Shown: piece by piece, positions 6,678 through 8,064 of the stretch
Layout: each line of letters opens with the position of its first letter
How positions within the stretch are numbered: the stretch's first letter is position 1
NCBI GenBank assembly: GCA_934661755.1
Contig: CAKUJM010000068.1
Span: forward strand, 1-8,064
Direction of reading: 5' to 3'
Length of the DNA stretch: 8,064 bases
Source: an uncultured Lentisphaeria bacterium
GTDB lineage: Bacteria; Verrucomicrobiota; Lentisphaeria; Oligosphaerales; Oligosphaeraceae
The notes under the pieces: model-generated
The model's input: the letters and a program-made list of their open reading frames with translations, nothing else
What the model was told of the DNA's origin: nothing
The model's database searches: none
Translations under genes and position numbers: made by a program

Positions 6678-7784
6678 CTACATCGCCTCCGCGATCCGGC
6701 GTATCTGCGACTCGCGGGACTCGATAGACTGGCAGAGCTTGATCTGCACCCGGGCGCGATGGAGGTTCTGCCCCTCCCGGCTGACCCGGAAGTAGACATC
6801 GCCGGCCAGGTAGTCGGCAAAGAACCGGATCCCCAATTCCAGGGTGATCAGCCGGACCGCATCATACAGATGCTCCCGGTCGGCGGCGGTGAGGAACTGC
6901 CCGGCGTGGGCCTTGTAGCCGCGCATCACCGCATCGCATAGATCCGAGTCGAATATGACGCTCGACAACTCGCGGGTCTCCTCGCCGGCGGGATTGCAGC
7001 ACGAACGCAGGCAGTCGCCGATGTCATACTGGATCAGTCCGGGCTTGACCGTGTCCAGGTCGATCAGGCTGGTGCCCTTGCCGGTGGCGTCATCGACCAT
7101 GACATTCGAGGTCTTGGGGTCGCCGTGGATCGCCTGCAGACGCAACTCGCCCTTGCGGCAGGCTCTCTCCAGCACATTGGTGAAATCGCGGCGCGCCTCG
7201 ATGAACCGCAGGGCGTTCCTGGCCACCTCCGAGGAATTGAGCCGGCGTCGGCCCTCCTCGGTGGCCAGCGCGTCATCCAGCTGCCTCATGTACCCCGGGG
7301 TGATATGGAATCCCGGGAGGGTGTCGGTCAGCCGCTCCACCGGCAACTCCGAGAAAATGCGATGGAATTGCCCCAGCACCGCGCCAATCTCAAAGGCATG
7401 CTCCGGACTCTGGATCGAATCATAGGCGCTGGCCGAGGCAATCACCGTGATCGCCCGCCAGTAGTTGCCCTCGCCGTCGACGGCGAAATCGTGGCCGTCC
7501 TTCGCAGGAATCACCCGCGGCAATTGCCAAATGCGATCCGCGCTGTCCTGCTCCGACTCCAATTTGCGGTGGACAAAGTCGGTGACATAGCGCATGTTCG
7601 CCATCACCGCCTCCGGGTCCTTGAAGACATTCCGGTTGATGCGCTGCAAAATTACCCGCTCCTCGGAGAACACCGTGCGGAAAATTGCCAAATAGGTCTC
7701 GTTGATGTTGCCGTGACCGGTTGCTTCGACTGATACCAGGCGCCCATTAACCTGAAATCGCTGGGCCATGAATGCTGCTTGCAT
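6678..7784 (-). CDS. NahK-like sugar kinase, APH-fold phosphotransferase family
   Basis: The 368-residue protein resembles N-acetylhexosamine 1-kinases, which use ATP to phosphorylate the anomeric carbon of GlcNAc/GalNAc-type sugars. Key parts: nucleotide loop GHGNINETYL (23-32), ERVILQRIN (42-50), catalytic loop IHGDPKTSNVMVD (219-231, catalytic base D222), and the metal-binding stretch LIDLDTVKPGLIQYDIGD (240-257). IDLDTV.PGL..YD.GD is the signature that ties it to NahK rather than to antibiotic kinases. Length fits the roughly 360-residue family. An upstream in-frame start at 8024 is rejected because it would translate the repeat and lie above the promoter. ATG 7784 and ATG 7769 (MAQRFQ) are both possible and neither has a strong ribosome site. 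It is probably the first gene of a leftward unit with the oxidoreductase. The exact sugar is uncertain. Confidence 0.87.
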   Translation of the reverse strand: MQAAFMAQRFQVNGRLVSVEATGHGNINETYLAIFRTVFSEERVILQRINRNVFKDPEAVMANMRYVTDFVHRKLESEQDSADRIWQLPRVIPAKDGHDFAVDGEGNYWRAITVIASASAYDSIQSPEHAFEIGAVLGQFHRIFSELPVERLTDTLPGFHITPGYMRQLDDALATEEGRRRLNSSEVARNALRFIEARRDFTNVLERACRKGELRLQAIHGDPKTSNVMVDDATGKGTSLIDLDTVKPGLIQYDIGDCLRSCCNPAGEETRELSSVIFDSDLCDAVMRGYKAHAGQFLTAADREHLYDAVRLITLELGIRFFADYLAGDVYFRVSREGQNLHRARVQIKLCQSIESRESQIRRIAEAM

Positions 7785-7847
7785 TATCGTTGGGTAATCG
7801 GTTAGGGTGGGTGCTGAAGTTGGGAAGGCAATGCGGTAAATGCGGAT

Positions 7848-7853
7848 ATTATA
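7848..7853 (-). promoter_or_regulatory. Likely -10 box TATAAT of the kinase promoter
   Basis: The - strand reads GGGCTATAATATCC. The consensus TATAAT stands out in a GC-rich region, 63 bases before the ATG at 7784, and no good -35 hexamer is seen at 16-18 bases upstream. A promoter here argues against starts beyond 7848 and implies a leader of roughly 55 bases. A weak -35 suggests activator-dependent use, which is inference. Confidence 0.5.
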
Positions 7854-7911
7854 GCCCTGAATCCGAAGAGCGCACCACCCCATCGGCAGAAAAAGGGACT
7901 GGCGAAACACG

Positions 7912-7921
7912 ATTTGCAAAC
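7912..7921. promoter_or_regulatory. Second TTTGCAAA palindrome, possible operator
   Basis: ATTTGCAAAC contains the 8-bp palindrome TTTGCAAA and shares TTTGCAAAC with 141-149. It sits about 60 bases upstream of the kinase -10 box, a position typical of an activator site. A decayed version (TTGTTGCAAGCA) occurs in the right repeat near 7990. Confidence 0.3.
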
Positions 7922-7933
7922 GACCGCGCCGGA

Positions 7934-8064
7934 GGGGGTTGGCGCCGGGCGTGACGCGCGTCCATGCGTAGTTTGAAGAACGCGCTTTGTTGCAAGCAGA
8001 CTTTGTCATTGACAACACATGCACCGGCCAAGTTCACTCACGCGGTTAACCCCTCCGCCGCCTG
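7934..8064. repeat. Composite dispersed repeat, right copy (modules B and A)
   Basis: Positions 7934-7983 are module B (46 of 50 identical to 85-134). Then come 36 bases of spacer that partly resemble 135-160, then 45 bases identical to 1-45, running to the very last base. The window end cuts the repeat, so the hairpin block seen on the left is not visible here. No gene is present. Confidence 0.85.

Noticed and set aside
6600..6941. 113-residue reading frame on the + strand
   Set aside because: It begins inside the palindromic element and overlaps the kinase gene antisense; no domain or ribosome site is visible.
7785..8024. N-terminal extension of the kinase by 80 residues to a start at 8024
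   Set aside because: The added part translates the dispersed repeat, lies upstream of a consensus -10 box, and has no similarity to the kinase family, which begins near MAQRFQVNG.

Overview
The window is about 60% GC by eye and looks like a bacterial chromosomal segment. It holds five supported protein genes and no tRNA, rRNA or CRISPR array. A DUF6259-type glycosidase-like protein next to a Gfo/Idh/MocA oxidoreductase and a NahK-like sugar kinase, together with GC-rich dispersed hairpin repeats, fits a Lentisphaerota/Verrucomicrobiota-type carbohydrate degrader (for example a Victivallales relative). That placement is inference from gene content only.

Layout. Positions 1-344 hold no gene: a composite repeat (1-134) with strong hairpins, then a perfect 12-bp palindrome and an operator-like dyad upstream of the first gene. 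On the + strand follow a 680-residue glycoside-hydrolase-like protein (345-2387) and a small DUF805 membrane protein with a five-cysteine run near its C-terminus (2485-2928). On the - strand, reading from the right, are an N-acetylhexosamine-kinase-like phosphotransferase (7784-6678), a Gfo/Idh/MocA oxidoreductase (6503-5322) and the replication-restart helicase PriA (5285-3063, TTG start). The two gene sets converge at 2929-3062. A 124-bp near-palindromic element (6536-6659) fills the gap between the kinase and oxidoreductase genes. Positions 7785-8064 hold the kinase promoter and a second copy of the terminal repeat.

How it may work together. The hydrolase-like protein, oxidoreductase and kinase are plausibly parts of sugar or amino-sugar catabolism: glycoside cleavage, redox change of a sugar, and anomeric phosphorylation. 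No substrate can be read from the sequence. PriA is housekeeping and seems to ride at the end of the leftward transcription unit. The first 45 bases are identical to the last 45, so the window may be a contig ended by a dispersed repeat, or a contig whose ends join into a circle. If they join, the hydrolase-like gene and the kinase are divergently transcribed from one shared intergenic region that holds the repeats and two TTTGCAAA palindromes.

The most unusual items are the nested palindrome at 6536-6659, the composite end repeats with their exact terminal overlap, the poly-Cys tail of the DUF805 protein, and a cysteine cluster in the oxidoreductase.
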